In this document: positions 35,210 through 44,805 of the stretch, in pieces | How the letters are laid out: each line of letters opens with the position of its first letter | Numbering within the stretch: the first letter of the stretch is position 1 | Assembly (NCBI GenBank): GCA_947378905.1 | Contig: CANCLV010000002.1 | Coordinates: forward strand, 1-61,562 | Reading direction: 5' to 3' | Length of the DNA: 61,562 bases | Source: Opitutia bacterium | GTDB lineage: Bacteria; Verrucomicrobiota; Verrucomicrobiia; Opitutales; UBA953 | Translations under genes and position numbers: made by a program | Notes under the pieces: generated by a model | The model's database searches: none | What the model was told of the DNA's origin: nothing | What the model saw: the letters and a program-made list of their open reading frames with translations, nothing else

Positions 35210-36176
35210 ATTCTGCAGTACCAAGCCAACCTTCGGAGGATCGACGCGACGGATGCGTTTCGCCATTCACCACGGCAAAGCCTGTTTTCCAGGGTGTACA
35301 ACCTGTGGCGATCACCGAGGTCGGTACTTCGCCTGCCTTCGTCCATGTATCTAATGATTTATTATAGATGAGAATTTCTTTGGAGAATCCTGGATGTTTG
35401 GCGGCCTCGATTTTTCCTGAAAGTTTTCCGTCATCGCCACCGAGTAAATAAATTTCATCTCCGATGACTGGGCAGGGTGTGGGTGCTGCCGCCAAAGCAT
35501 GGGGTAGCGATTCGCATTTTCTCCAAGTTTTACCGAGAGTGAATGCGTAGCAGTCGGCTAAGTATTCACGGACTAAACCTTTCGGTCCGTTGTTTAAAGT
35601 GAAGCCACCGAATAAAAAGAAAGTATCTTTAATGCCGGCCGCTTGAGCGAGCATGCGACCTGAACCTCCCCAAAGCGGAAGCTCTTTCCATCCACCCGTG
35701 AGATTAGCGAGATCGAGTGCGTAGGCCGAAGATGAAGCTGCGGTGGCATCAGGTTTTTCGGTTCCGCCTGCGATGATTACTTTGCTGCCACAGAGTGCGC
35801 CTGCGGAGTAGGCGAGCGGACGCGGAAGAAATGGATAAGGCTTCGTGATGAGTTCTCCGTCTGCAATCGTGAGAAGATAGCAGTCGGGAAAATGTCTTTC
35901 CGAATTGGCACCACCGATGACGAGTAGGCCTTCACGAATGGAGATGGCAGTGCCGTAGCCAATAGCGCGTGGCAATTTGCCGATGGCTTCCCATTTACGA
36001 CTACGCGGGCCTAGTGCATAAACCGTATCGTGCCACAATTTTACTCCACCTTCCCAGGCGGGCTTTTGTGGAAAGTTTGCACCCCCTGCTAATAAAAGTG
36101 ATTTTCCGGCCGTTCCTAAATAGCAGCCACCCACGCCAGGTGAATTCGGGGTTTCGGGTAAAGAGGACCACTGCAT
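35208..36176 (-). CDS. kelch-repeat protein, NanM-like mutarotase type
   Basis: A 322-residue six-bladed kelch propeller. Repeats carry the GG...W pattern: LLLAGGANFPQKPAWEGGVK, LLVIGGANSERHF, VIIAGGTEKPD, FFLFGGFTLNN and IYLLGGDDGK. The opening, with GVGGCYLGTAGKSLLLAGGANFP, is that of the cyclically permuted N-acetylneuraminate mutarotases (NanM/YjhT). Unlike E. coli NanM it has no signal peptide, so it would be cytoplasmic. No sialic-acid genes are nearby, so the substrate is uncertain. Confidence 0.82.
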   Translation of the reverse strand: MQWSSLPETPNSPGVGGCYLGTAGKSLLLAGGANFPQKPAWEGGVKLWHDTVYALGPRSRKWEAIGKLPRAIGYGTAISIREGLLVIGGANSERHFPDCYLLTIADGELITKPYPFLPRPLAYSAGALCGSKVIIAGGTEKPDATAASSSAYALDLANLTGGWKELPLWGGSGRMLAQAAGIKDTFFLFGGFTLNNGPKGLVREYLADCYAFTLGKTWRKCESLPHALAAAPTPCPVIGDEIYLLGGDDGKLSGKIEAAKHPGFSKEILIYNKSLDTWTKAGEVPTSVIATGCTPWKTGFAVVNGETHPSRRSSEGWLGTAE

Positions 36177-36336
36177 GAGATAAGGGAAAGGATAACCGCA
36201 TAAACTGTCCAGAGATTAGGGTATAGTCGCAGAGATTATAGGGTTTTAAATAAATCGTGTAAAACAGGCCTACCGAGTGAATGAGATTTGTTTGACAGTA
36301 AGCCCCCCTTATTGCCTTCATTCAGGTCCTTCGCAT

Positions 36337-36411
<75 letters not shown>

Positions 36412-36506
36412 GCGAAGGGTTTTTTAAAAAATCTAGACCCTTAAAAAGGGGGTTTAGTGCACCTTGTCCTTGACCCCATCAAAGGTTAAGGGAGGATGCA
36501 TTCACT

Positions 36507-36626
36507 ATGGGTCAGCAATCCAATAAAGTTATCAAACGTCGTCGTCGTCTCGCCTACCTTGAGCGTAAAAAAGAACGCATCAAGCAGGCCCGCGCCGCTG
36601 CTAGCAAGAAGAAGTCCAAGAAGTGA
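36507..36626 (+). CDS. 39-residue highly basic peptide
   Basis: ATG at 36507 preceded by an excellent ribosome-binding site (ggaggatg region, GGAGG at 36491-36495, rare in this window). The peptide begins MGQQSNKVIKRRRRLAYLE and ends in SKKKSKK, with about half its residues Lys or Arg and no acidic clusters. Such composition suggests RNA, ribosome or DNA binding. The next gene's GTG start overlaps its stop (gtga), so the two are translationally coupled. It matches no family I can name with confidence; short basic proteins starting MGQQSNKV occur in verrucomicrobia by memory, unverified. Confidence 0.72.
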   Translation: MGQQSNKVIKRRRRLAYLERKKERIKQARAAASKKKSKK

Positions 36627-37138
36627 GCTGTCGGGGTATCACAACTTCTATTAGGGCTGTGCTTTGCGCACTGGCACTCGTGGCTTGTGACTCACCACCG
36701 CCTAACTGTGTAGAGGTGCCAGGAATCACCTACGTGCATTCGCGCCGTCGCTCCGAGGATGATGTGGCACGTGCCTCCGAACTTTTCTCTGCGAAAGAAA
36801 ACCACGGACAAGATATTGTTTTTCGTACCGTTGAAAATGTCCGCGCTGGATATTATTTTTATATCAAGTTGGACATTGATCCGCCTCCCGAAGGCCGGTT
36901 GGTTTTAGAAATTGTACGCACGGAAGAATCTGCCCCCGAGCGATACGATTTCTCTCTTAAATTACTTCCTAAGTTTCCTTTGGGTGAGTTAGTGATTGGT
37001 CTCACCGGTAAAGACGCTGGAATGGGTCGCTGGACCCCTATTGCTTGGCGATTAAGCGTCTTGGACGGTCAAGGCAAGGTGTTGTCCTCTGAACACAGTT
37101 TCCTTTGGGGAACGCGTGTTGATTTACAAAGTAAGTAA
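36623..37138 (+). CDS. putative lipoprotein of unknown function
   Basis: A 171-residue protein with a GTG start that overlaps the stop of the basic peptide by four bases. The N-terminus holds a lipobox-like LALVACDSPPP, so it is probably lipid-anchored at Cys22 (Asp at +2 suggests inner-membrane retention in the enterobacterial rule). The mature part is beta-rich (GYYFYIKLDIDPPPEGRLVL) and ends WGTRVDLQSK. No family recognised. The glycosylase gene starts 4 bases after its stop. Confidence 0.72.
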   Translation: MSCRGITTSIRAVLCALALVACDSPPPNCVEVPGITYVHSRRRSEDDVARASELFSAKENHGQDIVFRTVENVRAGYYFYIKLDIDPPPEGRLVLEIVRTEESAPERYDFSLKLLPKFPLGELVIGLTGKDAGMGRWTPIAWRLSVLDGQGKVLSSEHSFLWGTRVDLQSK

Positions 37139-37142
37139 TTTC

Positions 37143-38027
37143 ATGACCACTCTATCGTGGACCGAGTGGCGGACATTGCCGTTATCTCATCCTGTTGCCG
37201 AAAAGACTTTAGCAGAGCAACTCGATGGTGGTCAGTCTTTCCGTTGGGAGAAAGATAAAGACGGAGACTGGATAGGTCCGCTGGGAAATTCTATCGTAGG
37301 TCTGCGCTGCGCTAAAAATAATTTGGAGTGGCGGACATGTTTTTCGGCTGTCTGCAAAGAAGATTTTCTCTCAAGTTATTTCGATGCCCAGGGTCGGCAG
37401 GCTATGTTGGTCGATCATTTGCCCTGGCGTTCAGATCCAGTCTTGCATCGTGCCCTCAAAAATTTTCCGGGTTTAAGAATTTTAAAACATGATCCGCATG
37501 AAACGTTAATCGGTTTCTTATGTAGTTCGAATAAACGTATTTTGCAGATTAGACAAATGGTGGCGAACTTAGCCAATCAACTCGGGGAACCGATTGCTGG
37601 TTCGATTAATCAACTTCCCTCTTGGTCGGTTTTGGCTCAAGCAACCGATGCTGAGCTAAAGGCTTGTGCGCTGGGATATCGGGCAAACTTCATTCGTAAC
37701 ACCGCCCGCGTGTTAGAATCACAACCAGACTGGGTAGGGGAATTTCAGAAACTTTCTACGCCCGATCTAATTGAGAAATTGCAAACCCTGCCAGGTGTCG
37801 GACCTAAAGTCGCTGCCTGTGTGGCTTTGTTTGGCTTTCAGAGGCTCGAATCCTTCCCGGTGGATACTTGGATTGTTCAGGCTTTATCGTCGGCTTACGG
37901 ATTGAATTATAAACGTCCGGTGGATTTTGAAACCTTTGGACGAATTCACTTCGGGTCAGCCGCTGGCTTGGCTCAACAATATTTATTCGCGTCGGCTCGT
38001 GCTGGTCAGTTGCTACCGAGTGCCTAA
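37143..38027 (+). CDS. ogg: 8-oxoguanine DNA glycosylase, OGG1 type
   Basis: A 294-residue base-excision-repair glycosylase/AP lyase of the eukaryote-like OGG1 family. N-terminal OGG_N domain with GGQSFRW, then the HhH-GPD domain: FLCSSNKRILQIRQMV, and LPGVGPKVAACVALFGFQRL with Lys222 and Asp241 in FPVDTW, the same 19-residue spacing as human Lys249/Asp268. I chose the ATG at 37143 over an upstream TTG that overlaps the lipoprotein gene. It ends directly against the convergent ABC gene. Confidence 0.92.
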   Translation: MTTLSWTEWRTLPLSHPVAEKTLAEQLDGGQSFRWEKDKDGDWIGPLGNSIVGLRCAKNNLEWRTCFSAVCKEDFLSSYFDAQGRQAMLVDHLPWRSDPVLHRALKNFPGLRILKHDPHETLIGFLCSSNKRILQIRQMVANLANQLGEPIAGSINQLPSWSVLAQATDAELKACALGYRANFIRNTARVLESQPDWVGEFQKLSTPDLIEKLQTLPGVGPKVAACVALFGFQRLESFPVDTWIVQALSSAYGLNYKRPVDFETFGRIHFGSAAGLAQQYLFASARAGQLLPSA

Positions 38028-38720
38028 TTATTTATTTCCAATCAACTTAATGAACTCGGCTGTTAAAATGTCATTGGGTGGACCCTTTTTAATCACACGC
38101 CCAGCTTCTAAAATCAAAACTTCTTTGGAGGATTGTGCCAAGTCTAGGTCATGCGTTGTAAACAGTACTGCTGCCCCTGCTGTGATGAATTCTTTAATCG
38201 CAATGGCAACTAACTGTGCACGGTCGTGATCCAGTGCGGCGGTGGGTTCGTCTAATAATAATATTTTATGTAAAGGGCGACTTAGTATGCTGAAGGCTAA
38301 GCTGATATGTACTGATTTTCTTTCTCCCCCAGAAAGCTGAGATAATTTTGAACTCAATTTTTCTTTAAGCTTAAAGCGATTAATCCAGTTTATGTATAAA
38401 TCAGGATGTGGTGAGAGTTTGCCGAAATCACTCACCGTAAAATCCCATGCACACGTGGGGTTTTGTGGTAAATAAGTTAAAAACTCCGAAAGAATTTCTG
38501 GCGAAGTACTGAGCGGTTTGCATCGGTTGATGCTGATTTCGCCTTGGGCGTGTGGAATTAAGCCCGCTAAAGATCTGAGCAGGGTGGTTTTTCCGGCACC
38601 GTTGGGTCCGACAATCCCAAGGCTCTGTCCGCTCAAGACTTCTAAGTTAATTTCACTTAAAATCAGTGAGCCATGTTGCTCGACCGATAGTTTCCGGCAA
38701 TGGATGAGTGGATTACTCAT
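38028..38720 (-). CDS. FecE/BtuD-type ABC transporter ATP-binding protein
   Basis: A 230-residue ATPase for the permease encoded just upstream. Walker A GIVGPNGAGKTTLL, Q-loop TYLPQNP, signature LSQLSGGERKSV, Walker B KILLLDEPTAALDHD and H-loop FTTHDLDL. The ATG at 38720 overlaps the permease stop (atgagtaa), implying translational coupling; an ATG 15 bases further upstream is less likely. Family import of iron-siderophore, haem, cobalamin or another metal complex. No periplasmic binding protein gene is adjacent. Confidence 0.92.
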   Translation of the reverse strand: MSNPLIHCRKLSVEQHGSLILSEINLEVLSGQSLGIVGPNGAGKTTLLRSLAGLIPHAQGEISINRCKPLSTSPEILSEFLTYLPQNPTCAWDFTVSDFGKLSPHPDLYINWINRFKLKEKLSSKLSQLSGGERKSVHISLAFSILSRPLHKILLLDEPTAALDHDRAQLVAIAIKEFITAGAAVLFTTHDLDLAQSSKEVLILEAGRVIKKGPPNDILTAEFIKLIGNK

Positions 38721-39663
38721 GGTGGCGTGAGGCAATCCAGATAAAGACAGGAGCGCCTAGAAGAGCGGTCATCGCCGCAGCGGAGAGTGGAGTTTGTGGC
38801 CAGAGTGATCGGCCCAAGGTGTCGGCTAATAAAAGTATTATCGCGCCAATCAGACCTGCGAGTGGAAGCATGAACTTATGTCTCGGTCCGATTAAGAGTC
38901 GGGCACAGTGCGGCGCAATTAATCCGACAAAAGCGACTTGTCCGACTAAACACGTAGCAGCGGCTGCGGCTAAAGCGGTAAATAAAATTCCGCGACGTCG
39001 AATTGAGATCACATCAACCCCGCGCGTTTGTGCGACGTCTTCGCCCAGCGACAATTGATCTAATGAACGACCTTGGATTAATAGAAGAATCGATGCCCCG
39101 AGGCAAAGTCCCATGGGCCATGCGATGCTTGAAAGTGTTGCCAAGCCGAGCCAGTCGCCCGTGATACCGCTCAGTAAAACATCGCGCGATGAGCTAAACA
39201 GATTGGCGATGATTAATGTCCCCGCTGCGGCAAACGCATTGAGTCCAAGGCCAGTCAGGAGAAGTTTGGCCGTGGAGCCGCGACCGCCGACGACTACGAG
39301 TAGAATTGAAATCAGACTGGCACCAGCAAAGGCGGCTGCAGAGATTGCCCAAGCGTGTTCCCATACCCAGGTGCCTCCTCCTGCCATCAATAGTGCGATG
39401 CCTAAGAGCGCTCCGCCGAACACACCCGTTAGTCCAGGATCAGCGAGCGGATTGCGAAATAGCCCTTGTTGAGTGCCACCGCCGACGCCTAAAGCAAACC
39501 CTGCAACAATAGCAGCTAGTACGCGCGGCATGCGTAGTGCTAGAAGTTGATAGTCTTGTCCCCAGCCAAAGCCAGCTGAACCCAAAGCAAGCGCCGATAG
39601 TCCTACGAAAATTATTACTAAAATTCCCCAGCCAATGATAACGAATTTATTACTCGATTTCAT
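38713..39663 (-). CDS. FecCD-family ABC transporter permease
   Basis: A 316-residue inner-membrane permease with about nine helices. Family features: RMPRVLAAIVAGFALGVGGG with the usual RxPR, LADPGLTGVFGGALLGIAL (usual NPLADPxLLG), GEDVAQTRGVDV and VGQVAFVGLIAPHCARLLIG (usual GxIxFVGLxxPHxxR). It imports metal chelates with the ATPase downstream. Its ATG overlaps the upstream AsmA-like stop by one base (taatg). Confidence 0.93.
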   Translation of the reverse strand: MKSSNKFVIIGWGILVIIFVGLSALALGSAGFGWGQDYQLLALRMPRVLAAIVAGFALGVGGGTQQGLFRNPLADPGLTGVFGGALLGIALLMAGGGTWVWEHAWAISAAAFAGASLISILLVVVGGRGSTAKLLLTGLGLNAFAAAGTLIIANLFSSSRDVLLSGITGDWLGLATLSSIAWPMGLCLGASILLLIQGRSLDQLSLGEDVAQTRGVDVISIRRRGILFTALAAAAATCLVGQVAFVGLIAPHCARLLIGPRHKFMLPLAGLIGAIILLLADTLGRSLWPQTPLSAAAMTALLGAPVFIWIASRHHE

Positions 39664-42600
39664 TAGTGGCCTAAAATGGAATCAAACGGATTAAGCTTTT
39701 TAGGCACCATGTTAGTGGGGTTGGGTCCAGTGGGAACTCCTTGTGCGGGATTTTGATTTTCGGATTTCATACCCGACTGAATGTTATTAATCGCTGCCTG
39801 TAGTCGCTGTTGCAAATCGTTCTTAAGGTTATTAATCGAGCCGGTGAATTCCACGCCTGGACCTTGGGTGAGTCCGTCGGGCGAGGGTTGACTATCGGCG
39901 AAACCTAAAACTGTGAAGTAGTCTTTATATTCACCAGCCCCTCGTAAATCTGCTTTAATATTTAAGGGCCAATCCATCATCGATAATGCGCGATCCGCAG
40001 AAATTTTTCCGGATGCCGCGAAACTTAAGATCTCATTTTTAATGAGGGTCTTATTAATTTTTAAGGTTCCGTCGGGAAGGCGCTGGATTTGTACTTCGGC
40101 GGTTTTATAATTAAATTGTGAGAGTGATTTCTGAAGTTTTCCAACGGCTGCGACTGCTACGCCTACCTTCGCGATTTTTTCACCTTGCGCCTGATTTTTA
40201 GTGAGTGCACCAGCTAGGATTGCAATGCCGCCTAATAAATTCGCAGTTTCGCCTGCTTTGGTGGCGGTGAGAGCCATCGCGCTATTTTGTTTTCCGAAGG
40301 CTTGAATTCTCCCGTCCTTGGAGAGCAGATTTATATCAAGATTTAATTTCTCTACCAACTGTTCGACATTGGGTGCAACACCGTCGCCTATCACGACAAC
40401 GTCACCCTTGCCTTGGATGAAGTCACTGAGTGCTGGGAATGCGGTAGCGACAATACCGAAGTCGAATTGATTTAAACTGACTTTACTATTTAAAACATAA
40501 GGCCCGCCAGATGTTGCAGGTTGAAAGACGCATTTGCCATCACCCGATAGAGTGCCGCCGGCAAACTTACCTTCGACTTTCGAGAGGATAATCTGGCTGT
40601 CGGTCGCATTGATTTTCAAACCTAGATTCTCAATTTGAATTCCTTTTAGTAGGGCGTGCTTAACTGTTAGTTGTGCATTTCCAGTGTGGTTATACCAGAG
40701 AGGGGTACGGTCTACGTGGGTGTTCTTTTTGGCAGGCTTAGCTGTTTCATCCTCACTCTTACTAAGAAGTTGTAACAGGTCATCCCCTTGAACGGACTCA
40801 AAGTTGGCATTCACTTTCCAGTCCGTGTTAGCGCCTTTTACTTTTTGGATTACTGAAACTTTACCTTCGGAAATTTTATCGACCTGCATCTTTACCATAC
40901 CTTCGGCGGTTAAACCGTCGGAGTTGGGTGAGCATTGGCCAATGAACGCCACATTTTTGATTTTCGCAGGGCGATCCTTGAAACTCAAATCAGTTACTTT
41001 CACCGATGTAGATATGTCACCGCTATTAATCAGGCTGGCTTTTACTTGGTAATTTCCCGTGGCGATATTAGAGATAGCTTCACCAAACGGCTGTTCAGCG
41101 ATAGCTCCTAAGTTTCCAGCGAGATTCAGTGTGGTGCTACCTTGTCCAAGACCAATCGTGCAATCGCCTTCCGCTAAAGTCCGCGTACGACTCTTCAAGG
41201 TAGCATGACTGAAATTCATCGTACTACTTTTTTCTCCAAAGAATAAATCAATCGATGCGGCTAAGTCGCAGTGCTTTACCCAGATTTTATTTTTCCAGCC
41301 TACGGTGGTGTCGACAAATGAAACAGGCGAACCTTCTGTGCGAATGAATAACCCATCGGCTTTAAAGCCCGCCACAAGTTCAGCTTTATCCAGGTTACCT
41401 GAGATGCTTAACCCGGGTACGAGTGCACCTAAGGATTCAAGAGGTAGTTTTGTCGCGGTGAGTTCTAAGAGGACTCCCGTAGGCTTGGGTCCATTGAGTG
41501 CGTAAGGCTGGCGAAGTTTTACCTGGAGCAATTCTAGGTTCTGACGGATGATTTGTGACTCTAGTTTTTTAACTGTAATAGTTTGGTTCGAATCGAGACC
41601 TACTTGAAACTGAGTAATAGCGCGTACTCCTTTTAATTTATCGATCGGTAAATCTTCCCATCCTGGCTGTGATGCTAACTCCGCAATGCCAATATTCAGA
41701 TTTCCATTCGCTGATCCGCTACCGTCCTTGCCGTAATTTATGGAGGCTTCGCCCGATGCAATAACACCGTTTTGACAGCTTACTTTGAGCGGTGCAAAGA
41801 AGATGGTTGTCCCTTCAGCGCGCAGTGGGAGGTCGACGGTGATTCCTTGCACAAGAACTTTTCCGCTGCGTTCAAGCGTTAGATTCTCGAAGCGATGAGG
41901 AAGAATAGTTTTAATTTGGGGCTCACCTTTAACTAAACTTATCTCTGCTTCGCCTGACCACTGTCCATCGATCACGGCTAAATTCATGGAAGCCAAGATT
42001 GGGTTAAGTGAAACCAGGGGTGCATTTCTAGCGACGCAGTTTAATTGCGTGTCCTTAATTTCCTGGCCTGGTTTCCAGGACAACGGTTGAACCAAACTTA
42101 AGTTAATACCATTACCTTGAATCGCTAAGCTTTGAACGGTCAGGCCCTCCTGACTTTTTTTAGCCTCAGCTTTAATATTCCACTCGGACTTCGTATTATT
42201 TTTAATTGCTTTCGAATATCGAGAAAGATTGGACCAAGCTAAATTGCTATCGGTTTTTACATACCACTGGCCGCTGAGCGCATCTAGCTCCGCTTCAAGT
42301 TTTCCGGTGATGGCACACGCGGGTAAGTTGTCGCTTAGTACGCCCAATTTTTTCGGATCGAGGCTAAACTGGGCTGTGCCGTTTATTTTACCGCCGATTT
42401 CGGTGAGATTTAACTGAGCGGCGGCGTGATTAAACGTATCGCGCAGTGTGCCGTTAAGAATGAGTTTACTTTCTTTATCTCGTGCCCCCGCTAAATCGAG
42501 CGTCATGCTTCCTGCGTTGAGTGGACTATCATCTTTGGCGACGCAGTGTAAGTCGATGTTTCGAAAATCTTTTAATAAATTATCGATGCGGGTGCTCTCG

Positions 42601-43211
42601 CCGCCGAGCGGTCTTTGTAGATCGGCTTTTAAAGTGATTTCAGCACGTGGAGAGGTTTTGTTTGTTCCGATGGTAAATCCAGGCCAGGCGATACCGGCGC
42701 GTAAATCAATGTGTCCGGCTGAATCAAGCGAATCGCCACGGACGCTGAATCGTATTAAATAATCATCCGTGAGTGTGGCTCGACCAGTGATTGAGTAAGC
42801 ACCCACATAAAATTTAGGTAATTGAGATGTCCTGATAGTGTTGGCGACTTTGGGACTAGCCACTGGAATAGGGTGGGAGAGATCGAGTTCGATATTTTTC
42901 ACCTCAATTTTATCTAAACTCAGTGTGCCGAAAAGGGTGGATAAAATATTTAATTTTCCGTCGAGTGCGGCCACTTTGATTTGTGTGCCGTTTGGCAGAG
43001 TGAGATCAACGCCCTCGGCGCTAAAGGTTCCGTCGAGTGCGGCTTGAACTTTAGTGATGCCGCCTTTGATTTTTGCTTCGGAGAGTAGTACGGCGACGCG
43101 TTTACCGAGCGGTTCTGGTTTTAATTCCGAATCAATATAAAGTACGAGCAAGCCGAGCAGTAAAACGATACTACCGAGTACGATTAAACTGATACGAAGG
43201 GCACGGGACAT
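39663..43211 (-). CDS. giant AsmA-like envelope protein
   Basis: A 1182-residue protein with one N-terminal membrane anchor (ISLIVLGSIVLLLGLLVLYI) and a long beta-rich periplasmic body, ending in a P/N-rich tail. The ATG at 43211 with ggcggagag before it was preferred over an upstream in-frame TTG. The C-terminal region (FDFGIVATAFPALSDFIQGK, then GKISADRALSMMDWPLNIKAD) matches the AsmA/DUF3971-type domain of bridge-like lipid-transfer proteins. Such proteins carry phospholipids between the two membranes. Coupled to the FecCD/FecE genes, which is not a known functional pairing. Confidence 0.82.
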   Translation of the reverse strand: MSRALRISLIVLGSIVLLLGLLVLYIDSELKPEPLGKRVAVLLSEAKIKGGITKVQAALDGTFSAEGVDLTLPNGTQIKVAALDGKLNILSTLFGTLSLDKIEVKNIELDLSHPIPVASPKVANTIRTSQLPKFYVGAYSITGRATLTDDYLIRFSVRGDSLDSAGHIDLRAGIAWPGFTIGTNKTSPRAEITLKADLQRPLGGESTRIDNLLKDFRNIDLHCVAKDDSPLNAGSMTLDLAGARDKESKLILNGTLRDTFNHAAAQLNLTEIGGKINGTAQFSLDPKKLGVLSDNLPACAITGKLEAELDALSGQWYVKTDSNLAWSNLSRYSKAIKNNTKSEWNIKAEAKKSQEGLTVQSLAIQGNGINLSLVQPLSWKPGQEIKDTQLNCVARNAPLVSLNPILASMNLAVIDGQWSGEAEISLVKGEPQIKTILPHRFENLTLERSGKVLVQGITVDLPLRAEGTTIFFAPLKVSCQNGVIASGEASINYGKDGSGSANGNLNIGIAELASQPGWEDLPIDKLKGVRAITQFQVGLDSNQTITVKKLESQIIRQNLELLQVKLRQPYALNGPKPTGVLLELTATKLPLESLGALVPGLSISGNLDKAELVAGFKADGLFIRTEGSPVSFVDTTVGWKNKIWVKHCDLAASIDLFFGEKSSTMNFSHATLKSRTRTLAEGDCTIGLGQGSTTLNLAGNLGAIAEQPFGEAISNIATGNYQVKASLINSGDISTSVKVTDLSFKDRPAKIKNVAFIGQCSPNSDGLTAEGMVKMQVDKISEGKVSVIQKVKGANTDWKVNANFESVQGDDLLQLLSKSEDETAKPAKKNTHVDRTPLWYNHTGNAQLTVKHALLKGIQIENLGLKINATDSQIILSKVEGKFAGGTLSGDGKCVFQPATSGGPYVLNSKVSLNQFDFGIVATAFPALSDFIQGKGDVVVIGDGVAPNVEQLVEKLNLDINLLSKDGRIQAFGKQNSAMALTATKAGETANLLGGIAILAGALTKNQAQGEKIAKVGVAVAAVGKLQKSLSQFNYKTAEVQIQRLPDGTLKINKTLIKNEILSFAASGKISADRALSMMDWPLNIKADLRGAGEYKDYFTVLGFADSQPSPDGLTQGPGVEFTGSINNLKNDLQQRLQAAINNIQSGMKSENQNPAQGVPTGPNPTNMVPKKLNPFDSILGH

Positions 43212-43254
43212 GAGGACTCTCCGCCAGATTGAGGGTCGATTTAATTCGGGCAAC

Positions 43255-43288
43255 AAAAAGCCCGATGAATTTTAAATCCATCGGGCTT
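43255..43288 (-). terminator. terminator after the VWA gene
   Basis: Ten-bp stem aagcccgatg/catcgggctt (43258-43267 and 43279-43288) with an AT-rich loop; on the minus strand a T run follows. It separates the VWA transcript from the AsmA-like gene. Confidence 0.85.
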
Positions 43289-43314
43289 GGTCTTAACGTT
43301 TAACTGATAAACGC

Positions 43315-44691
43315 TTAGGCTTGTCCGTTATTAGCGTCGGGCGTAGCGGGAGGAGGGGTGATGGGATTCTGGCGTTGGGCGCTGCGACCTGAAGCAATCT
43401 TACGGCGAACTATCAGTGGCTCCAAATTCATCGAGCACTGATTCACTGAGTCTGCCATAGTTCTGAAGGCCCGAGCTCGCGCTGAACGTACCATGTTGGC
43501 TCGACCATAGCGCATTTCCTTCATCGCCATGACGGCATCTTCATCAAGCATGTCTTTGAGGTATGCAATTTTTTGTTTTGCCCAGCTGGTGAGGTCTGTG
43601 CGGTTTTCGATTTCGGTAAACAACTCCTTCGCTTCTTTGACTTTGTAACGACGGAGGAGGTCTTCGACCTGCTCAAGTTTCTCGGAAACAATCGCTTCGC
43701 TTACGCCTGCGGCCACGTTGACGTCCGCAATCAGCGACGCGTAGGTGGTGAGATCCACTTCGGGTAAACTGAAGACCTGAGGACCAAACTTTACCGTTTC
43801 GCCTTCTTTTGTTTGTGCCGTGAAGTTCACCGCAAACAACTCATCGGGTTTCGCATTCTGTCCGATTTTAATTTCAACCACGGCGACCAGTGCAGTGTTC
43901 CAGGATAAGGTGCCGAGCTTACGTGTACTGCTGATGGTATCTTCTAAGATTTCACCAACCAGGCGTGCTTTTACATCGCTGCCGCCTTGAATCTTGATTT
44001 CGACTTGGCGCAGGAAGGTATTCGAGAGAATCGCGAATTGTTGTTCGAAGGCTTCATCGAGATCTTCCGGTGTTTGACCGAAATTAGCGACACCTTCTCC
44101 ACTCTTCGCCATACCTGCGAGAAGCGACTCATTGAAGCCGTGTCCGAGGCCAATCGTCGATGTAGTAATACCCGTACCAGCTAATTTGGTCACGTGCGTA
44201 AAAATTTCGCTTTCATTGACCAGGCCCTGGTTTGCTTGTCCATCACTCAGAAGAATAACGCGTGCAATACGTTCCTTCTTCACAAAAGGCGCTAATTGTT
44301 TCGCGCCCTCTTCCCAGCCTCCGAACAAATTCGTCGAGCCTCCACATTTAATGGAACGAACGCGTGCCTCGATGTCTTTGGTATCTCCCACTGTGGTGAG
44401 CGCTTGTAAGACATTGATCTCATCATCGAATGTAACGATGGAGATGCGGTCATCGGGACGCAGACCTTTCACGATGCGTACGGCGCACTCTTTGGCGGTC
44501 TCGAGAGGTGGACCACCCATTGAGCCGGAGCGATCAATCACGAGGGCGATGTCGAGGGGAGTACGGACGACTGATTCAGTAGCAGCAGGAGCTTCAGGAG
44601 CGACGATGCGAACGAGCGCATAAGTCGCTTCGGCAGCGGCACGGAGAAAACCCTTTTTCAAGGGCAGGACTTCTATGGTAGGATGTAGCAT
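43315..44691 (-). CDS. VWA-domain protein
   Basis: A 458-residue protein with a von Willebrand A domain and no signal peptide. The metal site is intact: DIALVIDRSGSMGG (DxSxS), GGSTNLFGG (Thr) and VILLSDGQANQG (Asp). The C-terminal half is helical, rich in charged residues, with a proline-rich end (PITPPPATPD). The ATG at 44691 (MLHPTIEVLPLKKG) was chosen; an upstream start would reach into the promoter. It lies downstream of a MerR-like regulator gene with repeated boxes between them. Function probably a protein-interaction hub; partner unknown. Confidence 0.85.
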   Translation of the reverse strand: MLHPTIEVLPLKKGFLRAAAEATYALVRIVAPEAPAATESVVRTPLDIALVIDRSGSMGGPPLETAKECAVRIVKGLRPDDRISIVTFDDEINVLQALTTVGDTKDIEARVRSIKCGGSTNLFGGWEEGAKQLAPFVKKERIARVILLSDGQANQGLVNESEIFTHVTKLAGTGITTSTIGLGHGFNESLLAGMAKSGEGVANFGQTPEDLDEAFEQQFAILSNTFLRQVEIKIQGGSDVKARLVGEILEDTISSTRKLGTLSWNTALVAVVEIKIGQNAKPDELFAVNFTAQTKEGETVKFGPQVFSLPEVDLTTYASLIADVNVAAGVSEAIVSEKLEQVEDLLRRYKVKEAKELFTEIENRTDLTSWAKQKIAYLKDMLDEDAVMAMKEMRYGRANMVRSARARAFRTMADSVNQCSMNLEPLIVRRKIASGRSAQRQNPITPPPATPDANNGQA

Positions 44692-44712
44692 GGAGTTTGG
44701 GAAAGGACTCCA

Positions 44713-44805
44713 AACATAACACACAATCCTTAAATGTCAACAGTTGTAAAGTAACTATTTTGAAATTAACACTAATTTGTAACTGTCAGTATTTTGTAAA
44801 GTACT
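44713..44805 (-). promoter_or_regulatory. candidate promoter and operator boxes of the VWA gene
   Basis: On the minus strand TTGACA (44735-44740) is followed after 16 bases by TATGTT, a plausible promoter 20-odd bases from the ATG. Around and upstream lie three related boxes, ttgtaaagta at 44744 and 44794 and ttgtaactgtc at 44777 (plus-strand reading). The minus-strand ctgacagt at about 44780-44787 also occurs in front of the MerR-like gene. Confidence 0.4.

Noticed and set aside
44132..44623. 163-codon antisense frame over the VWA gene
   Set aside because: Antisense to an intact domain gene; no start signal or motif.
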